Shown here: positions 1 to 9,565 of the stretch, one piece after another
Layout of the letters: every line of letters begins with the position of its first letter
How positions within the stretch are numbered: position 1 is the first letter of the stretch
Assembly (NCBI RefSeq): GCF_005503555.1
Contig: NZ_SCNG01000001.1
Coordinates: 372,001 to 436,000 of the forward strand
DNA from: Rudaea sp. 3F27F6
Lineage (GTDB): Bacteria; Pseudomonadota; Gammaproteobacteria; Xanthomonadales; Rhodanobacteraceae
DNA length: 64,000 bases
Direction of reading: 5' to 3'
Notes under the pieces: model-generated
Told to the model about the DNA's origin: nothing
The model's database searches: none
Seen by the model: only the letters and a program-made list of their open reading frames with translations
Program-made: the position numbers and the translations under genes

Positions 1-241
1 TCACCCCGGCGATGCGGCCGAGCTGACGTTCGAGCGGCGTCGTCACCGAAGTCGACATCGTCTCCGGACTCGCGCCGGGCAGCGACGCCGACACCGACAC
101 CGCGGGAAAATCCACCTGCGGCAACGGCGACACCGGCAACAGCGAAAACGACACCATACCGGCCAGGGCGATGCCGATCGTCAGCAAAGTCGTCGCGACG
201 GGGCGCTTGATGAACGGTTCGGAGAGGCTGGTGAGTCTCAT
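1..241 (-). CDS. mdtC: MdtC-type RND efflux permease, N-terminal fragment
   Basis: The reverse strand from the ATG at 241 reads open to the window edge for about 80 codons. It shows the typical start of an RND inner-membrane pump: a short cytoplasmic stretch with [11 protein letters not shown], a first transmembrane helix, then [20 protein letters not shown] and a [14 protein letters not shown] stretch, closer to MdtC than to MdtB. In the family, MdtC forms a heteromultimer with MdtB, and MdtA bridges it to an outer-membrane channel for proton-driven drug and bile-salt efflux. It is the third gene of the mdtABC order here but is separated from mdtB by 943 bp of repeats, so whether it shares the mdtA transcript is open. 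The 3' part lies outside the window. Confidence 0.88.
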   Translation of the reverse strand, partial: MRLTSLSEPFIKRPVATTLLTIGIALAGMVSFSLLPVSPLPQVDFPAVSVSASLPGASPETMSTSVTTPLERQLGRIAGV

Positions 242-400
242 GCGTCCGCCCTTCCTTCTCCCGCCGGGAGAAGGTGCCCGAAGGGCGGATGAGGGAAGAG
301 CATCGCAATATCCGATGGCGCTTGGAGGTTGCGCTGTTCTGCTCTCAATTGCTCCGGCTTGTTTGCCGCTGAGGAATGAAAAGCGCCTGCGCGAGCCAGA

Positions 401-952
401 GCTTCCACTCGTCCTGCGGACGAGCGGCTTACTTTCTCTGCTCGTGCAGAGAAAGTAAGCAAAGAGACACGCCCCAGAACATTGCGCCCTGCGCGCATCC
501 TGCGCTCCGGGTCCGCGTCAGCGGCCGGGTTCCGTTGACTGCACGTCCGTGTGCAGGCAACGGAATCGGCGCGATCCATCGCGCCGACCCTGCGGGCCTT
601 TTCGTCCGCTGCCACCGCAATGTAATGGGGACCCGGAGAAGCCAGAGCAGCGCGCTTCGTGCGCGCCAAAGCGACAGCCACCTTCGTAGGTACGGTTTTT
701 GATCCGTCTTTTGATCTCGGGTCCCCGTCAGCCGCGGCGAGGGCATGACGGACTCGCCCGCTAGGGTCGCGCGCAGGATGCGCGCGAGTTCGCGAATGGA
801 CACGGATGTCCATCGAGCGAACCCCGGCATGACCTCGCGCACCCGTAGCGCGCAGCGCGGAGGGCGCGGCTCCCGGGGCGGCGTTTCTTTGGTTACTTTC
901 TTGTCGCTGCTGACAAGAAAGTGACCCGCTCGTCCAAAGGACGAGTGGAAGC
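401..952. repeat. Structured interspersed element with ~75-bp terminal inverted repeats, copy A
   Basis: The left end (401-475) and right end (875-952) are imperfect inverted copies of each other. Each contains a CTCG hairpin (for example CTCGTCC-aaa-GGACGAG at 929-945) followed by an ACTTTCT hairpin. The body has further hairpins, such as TTCCGTTG pairing with CAACGGAA (530-565) and GGCGCGAT-cc-ATCGCGCC (near 568-585). A second copy lies at 22085-22641 in the same orientation. No credible protein is encoded: the overlapping reading frames are Arg/Ser/Ala-rich shadows. It fills most of the mdtB-mdtC gap. It could be a MITE-like element or a structured RNA; transcription cannot be judged from the sequence. 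Confidence 0.85.
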
Positions 953-1130
953 CTTGCTCTTAAAGAAAAACAAAAAAGCAAAGTCACTGGATGACCAGCC
1001 CTACGGCTGTTGAGAGCCCCGCTAAGAGCACGCGGGAATGACGGGCAGAGACAGAAGCTGGATTCCCGCTTTCGCGGGAATGACGAGCAAAAAAAGAGCG
1101 AAAGCCGGGCGCGATGAATCACGCCCCCAC
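953..1130. repeat. Composite flank of short palindromic repeats next to copy A
   Basis: After the right end of the element come a GCAAAGTCACTGGA segment, a half repeat CGCGGGAATGACG (near 1031), a full palindrome ATTCCCGC-N4-GCGGGAAT (1062-1081) and a GGGCGCGAT-ga-ATCACGCCC dyad (1107-1126). The same modules in the same order follow the second element copy at 22642-22786. The ATTCCC...GGGAAT units resemble the widespread dRS3-like repeats that produce spurious 'PAKAGIQ' and 'PRKRESS' reading frames; both strings are visible in translations here. There is no sign of a gene between 242 and 1184. Confidence 0.75.
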
Positions 1131-1184
1131 AAAGAGAGCCGCCCTCCCTCAACAAGAGAGAAGAAGACAAAGCAGCGCAGCCAG

Positions 1185-4100
1185 TCATGCGTGCGCCCCC
1201 TCAGCCGCCTCGTCGCCACCAAAGCGCTTCGACAACTTCTGCTGCAAGCGATCGAACGCCAGATAAATCACTGGCGTCGTGAACAAGGTCAGCATCTGCG
1301 ACACGATCATGCCGCCGACGATCGTGATGCCGAGTGGATGGCGCAGTTCCGAGCCGACGCCGGTGCCGAGCATCAGCGGCAGCGCACCGAACAAAGCGGC
1401 CAGCGTGGTCATCAGAATCGGGCGGAAGCGCAGCAGACAGGCCTGATAGATCGCCTCGCGCGGCGCCATGCCCTGGTTGCGCTCGGCGTCGAGGGCGAAG
1501 TCCACCATCATGATCGCGTTTTTCTTGACGATGCCGATCAGCAGAATGATGCCGATGATGCCGACGATGCCGAGATCGCTGCGCGCGACCATCAGCGCGA
1601 GCAGCGCGCCGATACCGGCCGACGGCAATGTGGAAAGGATCGTGATCGGATGGATGAAGCTCTCGTAGAGCACGCCAAGAACGATGTACATCGTCACGAT
1701 CGCGGCGAGGATCAGCAGCACCGTGTTGGTCAGCGACGCCTGGAAGGCAAGCGCCGCGCCTTGGAATTGGGTATCGATGCTCGCCGGCAGACCCAGTTCC
1801 TTCTCGGTCTGCTTGATCGCCTCGACCGCCGCGCCGAGCGAAGCACCGGGAGCGAGATTGAACGAAATCGTCGTCGCCGGGAACTGGCCGATGTGGCTGA
1901 TCAACAGCGGCCCCGTGCGTTCGCTCAAGCGTGTAATCGTCGATAGCGGCAACTGCGCACTCTCGATCGCCGCCGCGGTCGTGCCGCTGGAAACGCCGGG
2001 TGTCGCGCCCTGCGGCGTGCCGACGTTCGATGTCGAACTCGAACTCGAGGTCACGCTGTTCGCATTGGCGAGACCGGGAATATAGATGTGTTCGAGCGCC
2101 TTCGGCCCCTGCTGCAATTCGGGGTGCACTTCGAGCACGACGCGATACTGGTTCGACTCGGTATAGATCGTCGAGATGAGGCGCTGGCCGAACGCGTCGT
2201 AGAGAATCTGATCGACCGCGGCCGGCGTGATGCCGAGGCGGCCCGCGGTGTCGCGGTCGATATCGAGGTAGGCCTGCAGGCCCTGCGACTGCAGGTCGCT
2301 GGCCACGTCGGCGAGTTCGGGCCGATGGTTGAGCGCGTCGACGAGCTTCGGCACCCAGGTATTGAGGTCGGCGAGGTTCGGCGAGCCGAGAGTGAACTGG
2401 TATTGCGTGCGGCTGACGCGGTCCTCGATCGTCAGGTCCTGTACCGGCTGCATGTACAGCGCGATGCCTGTGACCTTGCGCGTCGATGCGGCGAGGCGCG
2501 CGATCACCGTCTCCACGTCGTCGCGCGTGCCATGCTGCTTCAGATTGATGAGGAAGCGGCCGCTGTTGAGCGTCGTGTTGGTGCCGTCGACGCCGATGAA
2601 CGAGGACAGTGATTCCACCGCCGGGTCTTTGAGGATCTCGGCGCCGAGCGCCTGCTGGCGCTCGCTCATCGCCGCGAACGAGATCGACTGCGAGGCTTCG
2701 GAAATGCCCTGGATCAGGCCGGTGTCCTGGATCGGGAAGAAGCCCTTCGGAATGACGATATAGAGAATCACCGTGAACACCAGCGTGGCGACCGCGACGA
2801 TCAGCGTGGCGAACTGGCGGTCGAGCACCCAGGTCAGCCAGCGCCCGTAACTCGCGATGATGCGGTCGAACCATTCGCCGGTCTTGCGCGAGAAGCGGCT
2901 TTCTTCTTCGGGCTTGTGGTGCCTGAGAATCTTCGCGCAAAGCATCGGCACGAGGGTCAGCGAGACGACTGCCGAGATCACGATCGTCACCGCGAGCGTG
3001 ATCGCGAACTGGCGGAACAGGCGCCCGACCACGTCGCCCATGAACAGCAGCGGGATCAGCACCGCGATCAGCGAGACGGTCAGGCTGATGATGGTGAAGC
3101 CGATCTGGCCCGAGCCTTTGAGCGCCGCTTCGAGCGGCGAATCGCCCTCTTCGAGATAGCGCGAGATGTTCTCGATCATGACGATCGCGTCGTCGACAAC
3201 GAAGCCGGTCGAGATCGTCAGCGCCATCATGGTCAGGTTGTTGAGCGAGAACCCGGCGAGATACATCACGCCGAACGTGCCGACCAATGACAGCGGCACC
3301 GAGAAGCTCGGGATGATCGTCGCCGGCAGGTTGCGCAGGAAGACGAAGATCACCGCAACGACGAGGACGACGGCGAGCAGCAGCTCGAACTGTACGTCCT
3401 CGACTGAAGCGCGCACGGTGACGGTGCGGTCGGTCAGCAGGCTGACTTCGACCGACGCCGGCAGCGACGCGCGCAGCAGCGGCAGGCGCTGCTTGATCTG
3501 GTCCACGACCTGGATCACGTTCGCGCCCGGCTGGCGCTGGATGTTCATGATGATGCCGGGCAGCGTGTCCTTCCATGCGGCGAGCTTGTTGTTCTCGGCA
3601 CCGTCGACGATCGTCGCGACGTCGGTCAGATGCACCGGCGCGCCGTTCTTGTAGGCGATGACGATGGCTTTGTAGGCGTCGGCCGACTTGAGCTGGTCGT
3701 TCGCGTCGATCGTGTACGAGCGCGTCGGCCCGTCGAAGCTGCCCTTGGAACTGTTGACGTTGGCGTTGACGATCGCGCTGCGCAGATCTTCCAGGCTCAT
3801 GCCGTACGCGGCGAGCGCGGTCGGGTTGGCCTGCACGCGCACGGCCGGGCGCTGGCCGCCAGACAAGGTGACGAGGCCGACGCCGTCGATCTGCGAAATC
3901 TTCTGCGCGAGGCGCGTGTCGGCGATGTCTTCGAGCTGGGTCAGCGGCAGCGTCTTCGAGGTCAGCGCGAGGGTCAGGATCGGCGCGTCGGCCGGATTGA
4001 CCTTGCTGTAGATCGGCGGCGACGGCAGATCGCTCGGCAGGAACGTGCCCGCGGCGTTGATCGCCGCCTGCACTTCCTGTTCGGCCACGTCGAGCGACAG

Positions 4101-4394
4101 ATCAAGGCTGAACTGCAGGGTCAGTACCGACGCGCCCGCCGAGCTCGTCGACGACATCTGGTTCAGGCCGGGCATCTGGCCGAGCTGCTTCTCCAGCGGC
4201 GCGGTGACCATCTGGGTCATCACCTCGGGACTCGCGCCAGGATACAGCGTGGTGATCTGGATCGTCGGGTAGTCGACCTCGGGCAGCGCCGATAGCGGCA
4301 GATAGCGATAGGCGAGAATGCCGACGAGGAGGATCGCGACCATCAGCAGCGAGGTCGCGACCGGGCGCAGGATGAAGATGCGTGACGGATTCAT
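1185..4394 (-). CDS. mdtB: MdtB-type RND multidrug efflux permease
   Basis: This 1069-residue protein has the usual RND length and layout: an N-terminal helix (residues about 10-30), a first periplasmic porter loop, a block of helices with the proton-relay motif [15 protein letters not shown] near residue 400 (two adjacent Asp), a second periplasmic loop, and a C-terminal helix block ending in a charged tail. The start [17 protein letters not shown] matches MdtB/MuxB. A Ser/Thr/Gly-rich segment in the second periplasmic half (around residues 775-805) looks like a low-complexity insertion. It lies 160 bp downstream of mdtA on the same strand, so they probably share a transcript. Role by family: proton-driven efflux with MdtC and MdtA in the inner membrane. 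Confidence 0.93.
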   Translation of the reverse strand: MNPSRIFILRPVATSLLMVAILLVGILAYRYLPLSALPEVDYPTIQITTLYPGASPEVMTQMVTAPLEKQLGQMPGLNQMSSTSSAGASVLTLQFSLDLSLDVAEQEVQAAINAAGTFLPSDLPSPPIYSKVNPADAPILTLALTSKTLPLTQLEDIADTRLAQKISQIDGVGLVTLSGGQRPAVRVQANPTALAAYGMSLEDLRSAIVNANVNSSKGSFDGPTRSYTIDANDQLKSADAYKAIVIAYKNGAPVHLTDVATIVDGAENNKLAAWKDTLPGIIMNIQRQPGANVIQVVDQIKQRLPLLRASLPASVEVSLLTDRTVTVRASVEDVQFELLLAVVLVVAVIFVFLRNLPATIIPSFSVPLSLVGTFGVMYLAGFSLNNLTMMALTISTGFVVDDAIVMIENISRYLEEGDSPLEAALKGSGQIGFTIISLTVSLIAVLIPLLFMGDVVGRLFRQFAITLAVTIVISAVVSLTLVPMLCAKILRHHKPEEESRFSRKTGEWFDRIIASYGRWLTWVLDRQFATLIVAVATLVFTVILYIVIPKGFFPIQDTGLIQGISEASQSISFAAMSERQQALGAEILKDPAVESLSSFIGVDGTNTTLNSGRFLINLKQHGTRDDVETVIARLAASTRKVTGIALYMQPVQDLTIEDRVSRTQYQFTLGSPNLADLNTWVPKLVDALNHRPELADVASDLQSQGLQAYLDIDRDTAGRLGITPAAVDQILYDAFGQRLISTIYTESNQYRVVLEVHPELQQGPKALEHIYIPGLANANSVTSSSSSTSNVGTPQGATPGVSSGTTAAAIESAQLPLSTITRLSERTGPLLISHIGQFPATTISFNLAPGASLGAAVEAIKQTEKELGLPASIDTQFQGAALAFQASLTNTVLLILAAIVTMYIVLGVLYESFIHPITILSTLPSAGIGALLALMVARSDLGIVGIIGIILLIGIVKKNAIMMVDFALDAERNQGMAPREAIYQACLLRFRPILMTTLAALFGALPLMLGTGVGSELRHPLGITIVGGMIVSQMLTLFTTPVIYLAFDRLQQKLSKRFGGDEAAEGAHA

Positions 4395-4554
4395 TGTTTC
4401 GTTCTTGCGCTCGTCTTCGCGGAATCCCGACGCCAGCCGGATTCACAGGGGCGCGATTCGCCGCGCCCGACTTTTTCGTTCGTCACTTCCGCAAGAGCAG
4501 GCCGGGGCAAACCGGCGCCCGGCAGCAAAAACGAAAGCGGCCGCGCTGCGGAAT

Positions 4555-6006
4555 TCACTGCTTTTTCTCGTCCGCCGGTTTGCCGCCGTCGGCCGGCTTT
4601 GCGCTGGCGTCATTCGCCGGCTGCGCAGACGCATTCGCCGGCGCGGCGGCATCGTTCGCAGGCGTGGCGTTCGGCGCGCTGCCGTCGCGGCGGTGATGCG
4701 CGCCTTGAGGCTGGCCCGGCTGGCCGCCGGCCTGATTCTGGCGACCCTGATTGTGCGCGGCGGATTTCTGCGCATCGCCCGGCGCAGCGGCAGGTTGCGG
4801 ATTGTCGCCCGGCAGTTCGACCTTGCTGCCTTCGCGCAGGCGGTCCGCGCCGCTGGTGACGACGATTTCGCCGACCTGCAAGCCGTCGGTCACCGCGACG
4901 CGTTCGCCTTCGGTCGCACCGGTGATGATGTTGCGCACCGCCGCGGTCTTGTCCGCCTGGACGACGTAGACGAAGGTGCCGTTCGATCCGCGTTCGAGCG
5001 CCGAGGTCGGGATGACCGTCGCGCCCTGCAGCGTATCGACGAGCAGGCGCACATTGACGAACTGGTTCGGGAACAGGCCCTCGTCGTCGTTGACGAACTC
5101 GGCCTTGGCCTTGACCGTGCCGGTGCTCGTGTCGACCTGGTTGTCGAGGCTGGCCAGGCTGCCCGTGGCGAGCTTGGTCTTGCCGGCGCGGTCCCACGCC
5201 TCGGCCTGCATCGCCACGCCGGAGTGGAGCTTCTTGAGCACCGTGGGAAGATTGTCCTCGGGCACGGTGAACAACACGTCGATCGGCTTCAACTGGGTGA
5301 CGATGACGATGGTCGTGCCGACGGCAACGTTGTTGCCGGGGTCGATCTGGCGCAGACCGACGCGGCCGGTCACCGGGGCGACGATCCGGGTGTAGTTGAG
5401 GTTGACCTTGGCCGTGTCGATCTGGCCCTGATCGGTCTTGGTCTGGCCTTCGTACTGGCGTACGAGCGAGGACTGCGAGTCGAGCTGCTGCTTGGCGATC
5501 GAATCCTGCTTGAACAGGGTCTGGTAGCGATCGAGGTCGATCTTCGCTTCGGCGAGCAGGGCCTGGTCCTTGGCCAACGTGCCCTGTGCCTGTTCAAGCG
5601 CGGCCTGATAGGTGCGCGGATCAATCTCGGCGAGCAAATCGCCCTGGTTGACGAGCTGACCTTCCTTGAACTTCACGCTGAGCAACTGCCCGGCCACTTG
5701 CGCGGTCACGGTTACGTTGCGCAGCGGCGTCACCGTGCCGAGCGCGTTGAGCACGATCTTGATGTCGCCCTTGGCTACCGTCGCCGTGCCGACCGGCATC
5801 GGCAGACCGCCGCCGCGGCCGCCAGCTCCGCCACCGGGCCCTCCGCCACCGCCGCCGAAGCGCCCGGTCGGTGCCGGCGCCGCGCTCTTGGACAGCCAGT
5901 ACGCGCCGATGCCGAGCACGGCGACGACGGCGACGACGATCAGGTACGGCAGCCACCTGCGCTGCGGACTGCGGGCAGGGCCGGGGCGGGAGAAATCCGT
6001 GCTCAT
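4555..6006 (-). CDS. mdtA: MdtA-type membrane-fusion (periplasmic adaptor) protein
   Basis: I chose the ATG at 6006 (483 aa) because it is followed at once by basic residues and a membrane anchor ([21 protein letters not shown], residues about 18-38). The upstream extension reads through a perfect 19-bp dyad and is unlikely to be coding. Order: anchor, Gly-rich linker (about 50-75), a lipoyl half with a coiled-coil hairpin (about 90-220), then beta-barrel and membrane-proximal domains. The last 80 or so residues are an Ala/Pro/Asn/Gln-rich low-complexity tail. It heads the mdtABC operon and would connect the RND pump to a TolC-like channel, which is not in this window. Confidence 0.92.
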   Translation of the reverse strand: MSTDFSRPGPARSPQRRWLPYLIVVAVVAVLGIGAYWLSKSAAPAPTGRFGGGGGGPGGGAGGRGGGLPMPVGTATVAKGDIKIVLNALGTVTPLRNVTVTAQVAGQLLSVKFKEGQLVNQGDLLAEIDPRTYQAALEQAQGTLAKDQALLAEAKIDLDRYQTLFKQDSIAKQQLDSQSSLVRQYEGQTKTDQGQIDTAKVNLNYTRIVAPVTGRVGLRQIDPGNNVAVGTTIVIVTQLKPIDVLFTVPEDNLPTVLKKLHSGVAMQAEAWDRAGKTKLATGSLASLDNQVDTSTGTVKAKAEFVNDDEGLFPNQFVNVRLLVDTLQGATVIPTSALERGSNGTFVYVVQADKTAAVRNIITGATEGERVAVTDGLQVGEIVVTSGADRLREGSKVELPGDNPQPAAAPGDAQKSAAHNQGRQNQAGGQPGQPQGAHHRRDGSAPNATPANDAAAPANASAQPANDASAKPADGGKPADEKKQ

Positions 6007-6066
6007 GGTTTTTTTTCTGGTCGATGGAATGGGTGGCAGTGCGCGGCGATCCGATATGCAATTCGC

Positions 6067-6114
6067 GCCCGATTCGCTGCCGGTGTGCGCCGCAGCACCG
6101 GCAGCGAATCGGGC
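6067..6114. promoter_or_regulatory. Perfect 19-bp inverted repeat upstream of mdtA
   Basis: GCCCGATTCGCTGCCGGTG (6067-6085) is followed after 10 bases by its exact reverse complement (6096-6114). It lies 61 bp before the mdtA start and 179 bp or more after the end of the convergently placed lipoprotein gene region. It lacks a T-tract on either side, so a simple intrinsic terminator is unlikely. Possible roles are a dyad operator, a 5'-leader hairpin or a short mobile palindrome. The rest of 6115-6293 shows no gene. Confidence 0.6.
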
Positions 6115-6293
6115 CTTCCGCAAAGACCGCAAATCGCGCGCAACGTTACCGTGCGCAATCTGAATTCACAATTACAACCGGGTTAGCGGATGTAACGACG
6201 TACGAGCCCATATGCGGACTGGAAAGCGGCGGCGTGCGCGAGGCCCGTGCGGCGACGCCGATGGAACCATGCAAATGCGCAGGAAGTTTGAAG

Positions 6294-7430
6294 TTACTTC
6301 ACAAAGCTGACAGCGGTTTGTTGCAGTGCCAGAAATACCGCCTCCGAATAGGGGTGCGGATCGACCCATTCGCTGTTCGTCATGATGACCACGCCGCGTT
6401 TTTCGCGCGGATAGATTTCCAGCCGCGTCCGCGTTTTCTCCTGCGAACCGTCGTGCGCAATACGCAAACGCTCGCCGTCGCCGACGACGCCCACGTTGAA
6501 ACCGAGGCCGTAATTCGTCGGCGTGCCGTCGCGCAGAGTCTGCCGCGTCCACATCTGCACCGCGGTCTGCGCGCCGACCAGGCGGCCGTCGATCAGGCCT
6601 TTGGCGAAGGCGGCGAAATCGCCGATGTCGGAAATGTATCCGCCGCCACCGAGCTTCCAGCTTACGTCGGTGTCGGTCGAAGGCACGACCGCTTCGCCGT
6701 CCTTGCGGTAGCCGACCGCGCGGTTCGCGATCGCGAGCCACTGGTAGTCGGGCTGCATCGTGCTCAGATGCAGCGGTTCGATAATGCGCTCGCGCACCTG
6801 CTGCGCGAACGGCTCTGCGCCCGCGCGCTGCACCACGGCGCTGGCGAGAATATAACCGTGGGTCGAATACGCGTACTTCGCGCCCGGCGCATTGACCAGC
6901 GGCGAGTCCTTGAACGTGTCGAGCGCGGCGACGACATCGGCATAAGGATGCGGATCGGCGTACGTCTTCTCGGCGCGGATCACCGGCCCGTTGTCGTAGT
7001 GGACGATGCCGGCCTGATGGCGCAGCACGTCGCGCAGCGTGATCTTCACGCCCTTGTCGGGAAACTCCGGCACGTAGTGGCGCACGTCGGCGTCGAGATC
7101 GAGCTTGCCGCGCTCGGCCAGTTGCATCGCCGCGATCGCGGTGACCGGCTTCGACACCGAAGCCCAGCGGAACATCGTCCGCGTCGTCACCGCCATCTTC
7201 TTTTCGCGGTCCGCGTAGCCATAGCCTTTGAGGTAGACGATCTCGCCGTTCTCGATCACGCCGACCGCCATGCCGACTGCGCCGTCGCGGCGCATCCCGG
7301 CCTCGACCGCCGCATCGATCGCCGCGGCGCGTGACGGCGCCAGCGTCGCTACGCCGGGCCCGCGTTGCGCGGCGCAAGCCGCGAGAACCAGTGCCGAAAA
7401 TACCCAGCCGAATCGCATCGCCCGCTTCAT
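6294..7430 (-). CDS. LACTB/class C beta-lactamase-like serine hydrolase lipoprotein
   Basis: The 378-residue protein begins with a lipoprotein signal (lipobox LAAC, Cys19). The catalytic SxxK motif is SVSK at residues 91-94, inside the RWASVSKPVTA context typical of LACTB and penicillin-binding-protein-like peptidases. The second motif Tyr188-Ser-Thr sits in a YST-HGY context, and a C-terminal HDGSQ may supply the third motif. These enzymes hydrolyse peptides or esters; true beta-lactam resistance is not implied. It is divergent from regB with only 54 bp between the start codons, so the two promoters must overlap. Substrate unknown. Confidence 0.82.
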   Translation of the reverse strand: MKRAMRFGWVFSALVLAACAAQRGPGVATLAPSRAAAIDAAVEAGMRRDGAVGMAVGVIENGEIVYLKGYGYADREKKMAVTTRTMFRWASVSKPVTAIAAMQLAERGKLDLDADVRHYVPEFPDKGVKITLRDVLRHQAGIVHYDNGPVIRAEKTYADPHPYADVVAALDTFKDSPLVNAPGAKYAYSTHGYILASAVVQRAGAEPFAQQVRERIIEPLHLSTMQPDYQWLAIANRAVGYRKDGEAVVPSTDTDVSWKLGGGGYISDIGDFAAFAKGLIDGRLVGAQTAVQMWTRQTLRDGTPTNYGLGFNVGVVGDGERLRIAHDGSQEKTRTRLEIYPREKRGVVIMTNSEWVDPHPYSEAVFLALQQTAVSFVK

Positions 7431-7484
7431 CGCCCTTCCCCTTGAAAACGTCCGCCCGCCGCGCTGCCGCGATTATGCGGCAAA

Positions 7485-8852
7485 ATGCACGACCGCCCTG
7501 CCGATACGCCGATGACTGCCGCGCCCGCCCCCCGCTCGCACACGCCCTACAGCCCGCACGCGCTCGCCGTGACCCTGGCCTGGCTGCGGGTCTGCGCGGT
7601 GGTCGGCCAGCTCGTCACCGTGCTTGCTGTCGCTCACCTGCTGATGCTGCCGATCGCGGAAGGCGCCCTGCTCGCCGGCATCGCCGCGCTCGCCTTGTTC
7701 GATCTGTTCGTCTGGTGGCGGCTCGGGCAGCCGTGGCCGGTCGTCGAGACCGAAGTCGTCGCCCATCTCGCCGTCGATACCGGCGTGCTCTGCTATCTGC
7801 TGTACCTGACCGGCGGCGCGACCAATCCGTTCGTCTCGCTGTATATCGTGCCGATCGCGCTCGCGGCGATGGCGTTGTCGCCGCGCCATCTCGCCGCGTC
7901 GGTGTTGATCGCGTGCCTCGCCTATCTCGCCGTGCTGGTCTGGCATGAACCGCTGCCCGACGTCGCCAATCACGCTGCGCACGGCGCCGAAGCCGAGGCG
8001 GCGCGCGACTTCAACCTGCATGTGTTCGGCATGGCGGTGAATTTTGCGATCAGCGCGGTCCTGCTCGGCTTCTTTATCTGGCGCCTCGCGCGCGAGCTGC
8101 GCGAGCGCGAGACGGTCGCCCAGCGCGAGCGCGAGCGAGCGCTGCGCGACGAGGGCATCCTTGCCATCGCGACCCAGGCCGCCGGCGCGGCGCACGAACT
8201 CAATACGCCGCTGTCGACGATCCGCACTCTGGTCGGCGAACTGCGCCGCGAACATCCGGCCGACACGCCGCTCGGCGAAGATCTCGCTCTGCTTGCGGGC
8301 CAAGCCGAACGCTGCCGCGACATTCTGCGCGAGCTGGTCCACGTCGGCAGCGCGCAATTGACCGAGCAGGCGGCCGAGCAGACTCTCGGCGAATTCGTCG
8401 CCGACTGCGCCGAACGCTTCCGCCTGCTGCGCCCCACAGTCGAACTCGCGGTCACACTCGAGCCCGCAGCACAGGCGCCGGCGCTGCGCATCGTGCCGGC
8501 GCTGCGCCACGCGATCCTCAACCTGCTCAACAATGCGGCCGATGCTTCCGCCGCCGCGGCGAGCGCAAGCGTGGAATTCCGCGCCGCGCACGCCGGCACC
8601 GACGTCGTCATCGAAGTGCGCGACTACGGCACCGGCCTGCCACAGGCGGTGCGCGACGCGGCCGGCGCGCGCTTCGTCTCGGCCAAGCGCGACGGTCTCG
8701 GCCTCGGTCTCGCCCTGACCAATGCGACGATCGAACGCTTCCACGGCAGCCTGCATGCGGATGCCGTTGCGGGCGGCGGCACCGTGACGCGCCTGACTTT
8801 GCCTTTGTCCGAATTGAACAAAGCGGAGAGAATAGAGCGCAAGAATTCTTAG
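7485..8852 (+). CDS. regB: RegB/PrrB-type redox sensor histidine kinase
   Basis: 455 residues with about six N-terminal transmembrane helices (about 28-200), then a dimerisation/phosphoacceptor region and an ATPase domain. Family marks seen: the GGATNPF loop at 110-116 (the quinone-responsive heptad of RegB), the H-box AAHELNTPLSTI with His237, and Cys277 exactly 40 residues after the His, matching the spacing of redox-active Cys265 to His225 in Rhodobacter RegB. N-box NNAADAS and a GLGLGLA G-box follow. It should autophosphorylate according to respiratory redox state and pass phosphate to RegA just downstream. The start could also be the ATG ten codons later. The stop codon overlaps a short interspersed repeat. 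Confidence 0.9.
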   Translation: MHDRPADTPMTAAPAPRSHTPYSPHALAVTLAWLRVCAVVGQLVTVLAVAHLLMLPIAEGALLAGIAALALFDLFVWWRLGQPWPVVETEVVAHLAVDTGVLCYLLYLTGGATNPFVSLYIVPIALAAMALSPRHLAASVLIACLAYLAVLVWHEPLPDVANHAAHGAEAEAARDFNLHVFGMAVNFAISAVLLGFFIWRLARELRERETVAQRERERALRDEGILAIATQAAGAAHELNTPLSTIRTLVGELRREHPADTPLGEDLALLAGQAERCRDILRELVHVGSAQLTEQAAEQTLGEFVADCAERFRLLRPTVELAVTLEPAAQAPALRIVPALRHAILNLLNNAADASAAAASASVEFRAAHAGTDVVIEVRDYGTGLPQAVRDAAGARFVSAKRDGLGLGLALTNATIERFHGSLHADAVAGGGTVTRLTLPLSELNKAERIERKNS

Positions 8853-8949
8853 CCACGGATTACACGGATATCACGAATAAGATCACAGGATTTGCAAGAA
8901 GCAATGATCTGCTCCTGTTTGATCCGTGTTATCCGCGCAATCCGCAGCG
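8852..8949. repeat. GCCACGGAT-family inverted repeat between regB and regA
   Basis: The segment opens with GCCACGGATTACACGGAT right at the regB stop codon and closes with the partly inverted GATCCGTGTTATCCGCGCAATCCG. The arms pair imperfectly around an inner CACAGGAT/ATC-CTGT dyad. Related units sit at 41204-41296 (tolR-tolQ gap) and, more diverged, at 31717-31798. No coding potential was seen. It may form a hairpin in the regB-regA mRNA. Confidence 0.65.
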
Positions 8950-8974
8950 AAAACGCCTTTCCCGGAAACTCACG

Positions 8975-9547
8975 ATGACTACAACTTCCCCTCACCGCGT
9001 GCTGTTGATCGACGACGACGAAGTGTTCACGCGCGTGCTCGCGCGCGCGCTCAGTGCGCGCGGGTTTGCCGCCGCGGTCGCGCACGACGCCGCGCAGGCG
9101 CTCGCGCATGTACGCGCCGAGCCGGTGCAGTTCGCCGTGCTCGATCTCAAGCTCGGCGCCGACAACGGCCTCGCCCTGATCCCCGAGCTGAAAGCGCTGC
9201 GTCCCGGTCTGCGCATCCTGCTGCTGACCGGCTACGCGTCGATCGCGACCGCGGTCGAGGCGATCAAGCGCGGCGCCGACGATTACCTCGCCAAACCGGT
9301 CGATGCAGACGCGATCGTCAACGCCCTGCTCGCCACGCATCCGGCCGACAGGCAGCACGCCGCGGCGCACGACGAGGTCGCCCTGCCGCATGCGCCGCCG
9401 CCGCTCAAGCGGCTCGAATGGGAACACATCCACCGTGTGCTGACCGAATGCGACGGCAATATCTCGGAAACCGCACGCCGTCTCGGCCTGCACCGGCGCA
9501 CCCTGCAGCGCAAGCTCGCCAAGCATCCGGTGCGCGAAGCCGAATAG
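8975..9547 (+). CDS. regA: RegA/PrrA-type response regulator
   Basis: 190 residues: a receiver domain (1-120) with the acidic pocket IDDDE, phosphoacceptor Asp57, Thr85 and Lys107, then a short linker rich in Pro and a C-terminal Fis-like helix-turn-helix (GNISETARRLGLHRRTLQRK, 161-180), which is diagnostic for the RegA/PrrA/ActR family. In these bacteria the pair controls genes for respiration and redox balance. It follows regB on the same strand after 122 bp, much of it a repeat. No senC-like gene accompanies the pair here. Confidence 0.92.
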   Translation: MTTTSPHRVLLIDDDEVFTRVLARALSARGFAAAVAHDAAQALAHVRAEPVQFAVLDLKLGADNGLALIPELKALRPGLRILLLTGYASIATAVEAIKRGADDYLAKPVDADAIVNALLATHPADRQHAAAHDEVALPHAPPPLKRLEWEHIHRVLTECDGNISETARRLGLHRRTLQRKLAKHPVREAE

Positions 9548-9565
9548 GTCGCGCGAGGCGTGAAT

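Noticed and set aside
401-952. Insertion sequence with transposase
   Set aside because: The inverted ends fit a mobile element, but about 555 bp encode no transposase and no clear target-site duplication was found.
238-1222. Open frames in the mdtB-mdtC gap encoding strings such as PRKRESS and PAKAGIQ
   Set aside because: These are translations of interspersed palindromic repeats and not conserved proteins.
6294-7430. Antibiotic-resistance beta-lactamase
   Set aside because: The SxxK and YST contexts and the lipoprotein signal fit LACTB-like peptidases better, and the KTG motif of true class C enzymes was not seen.
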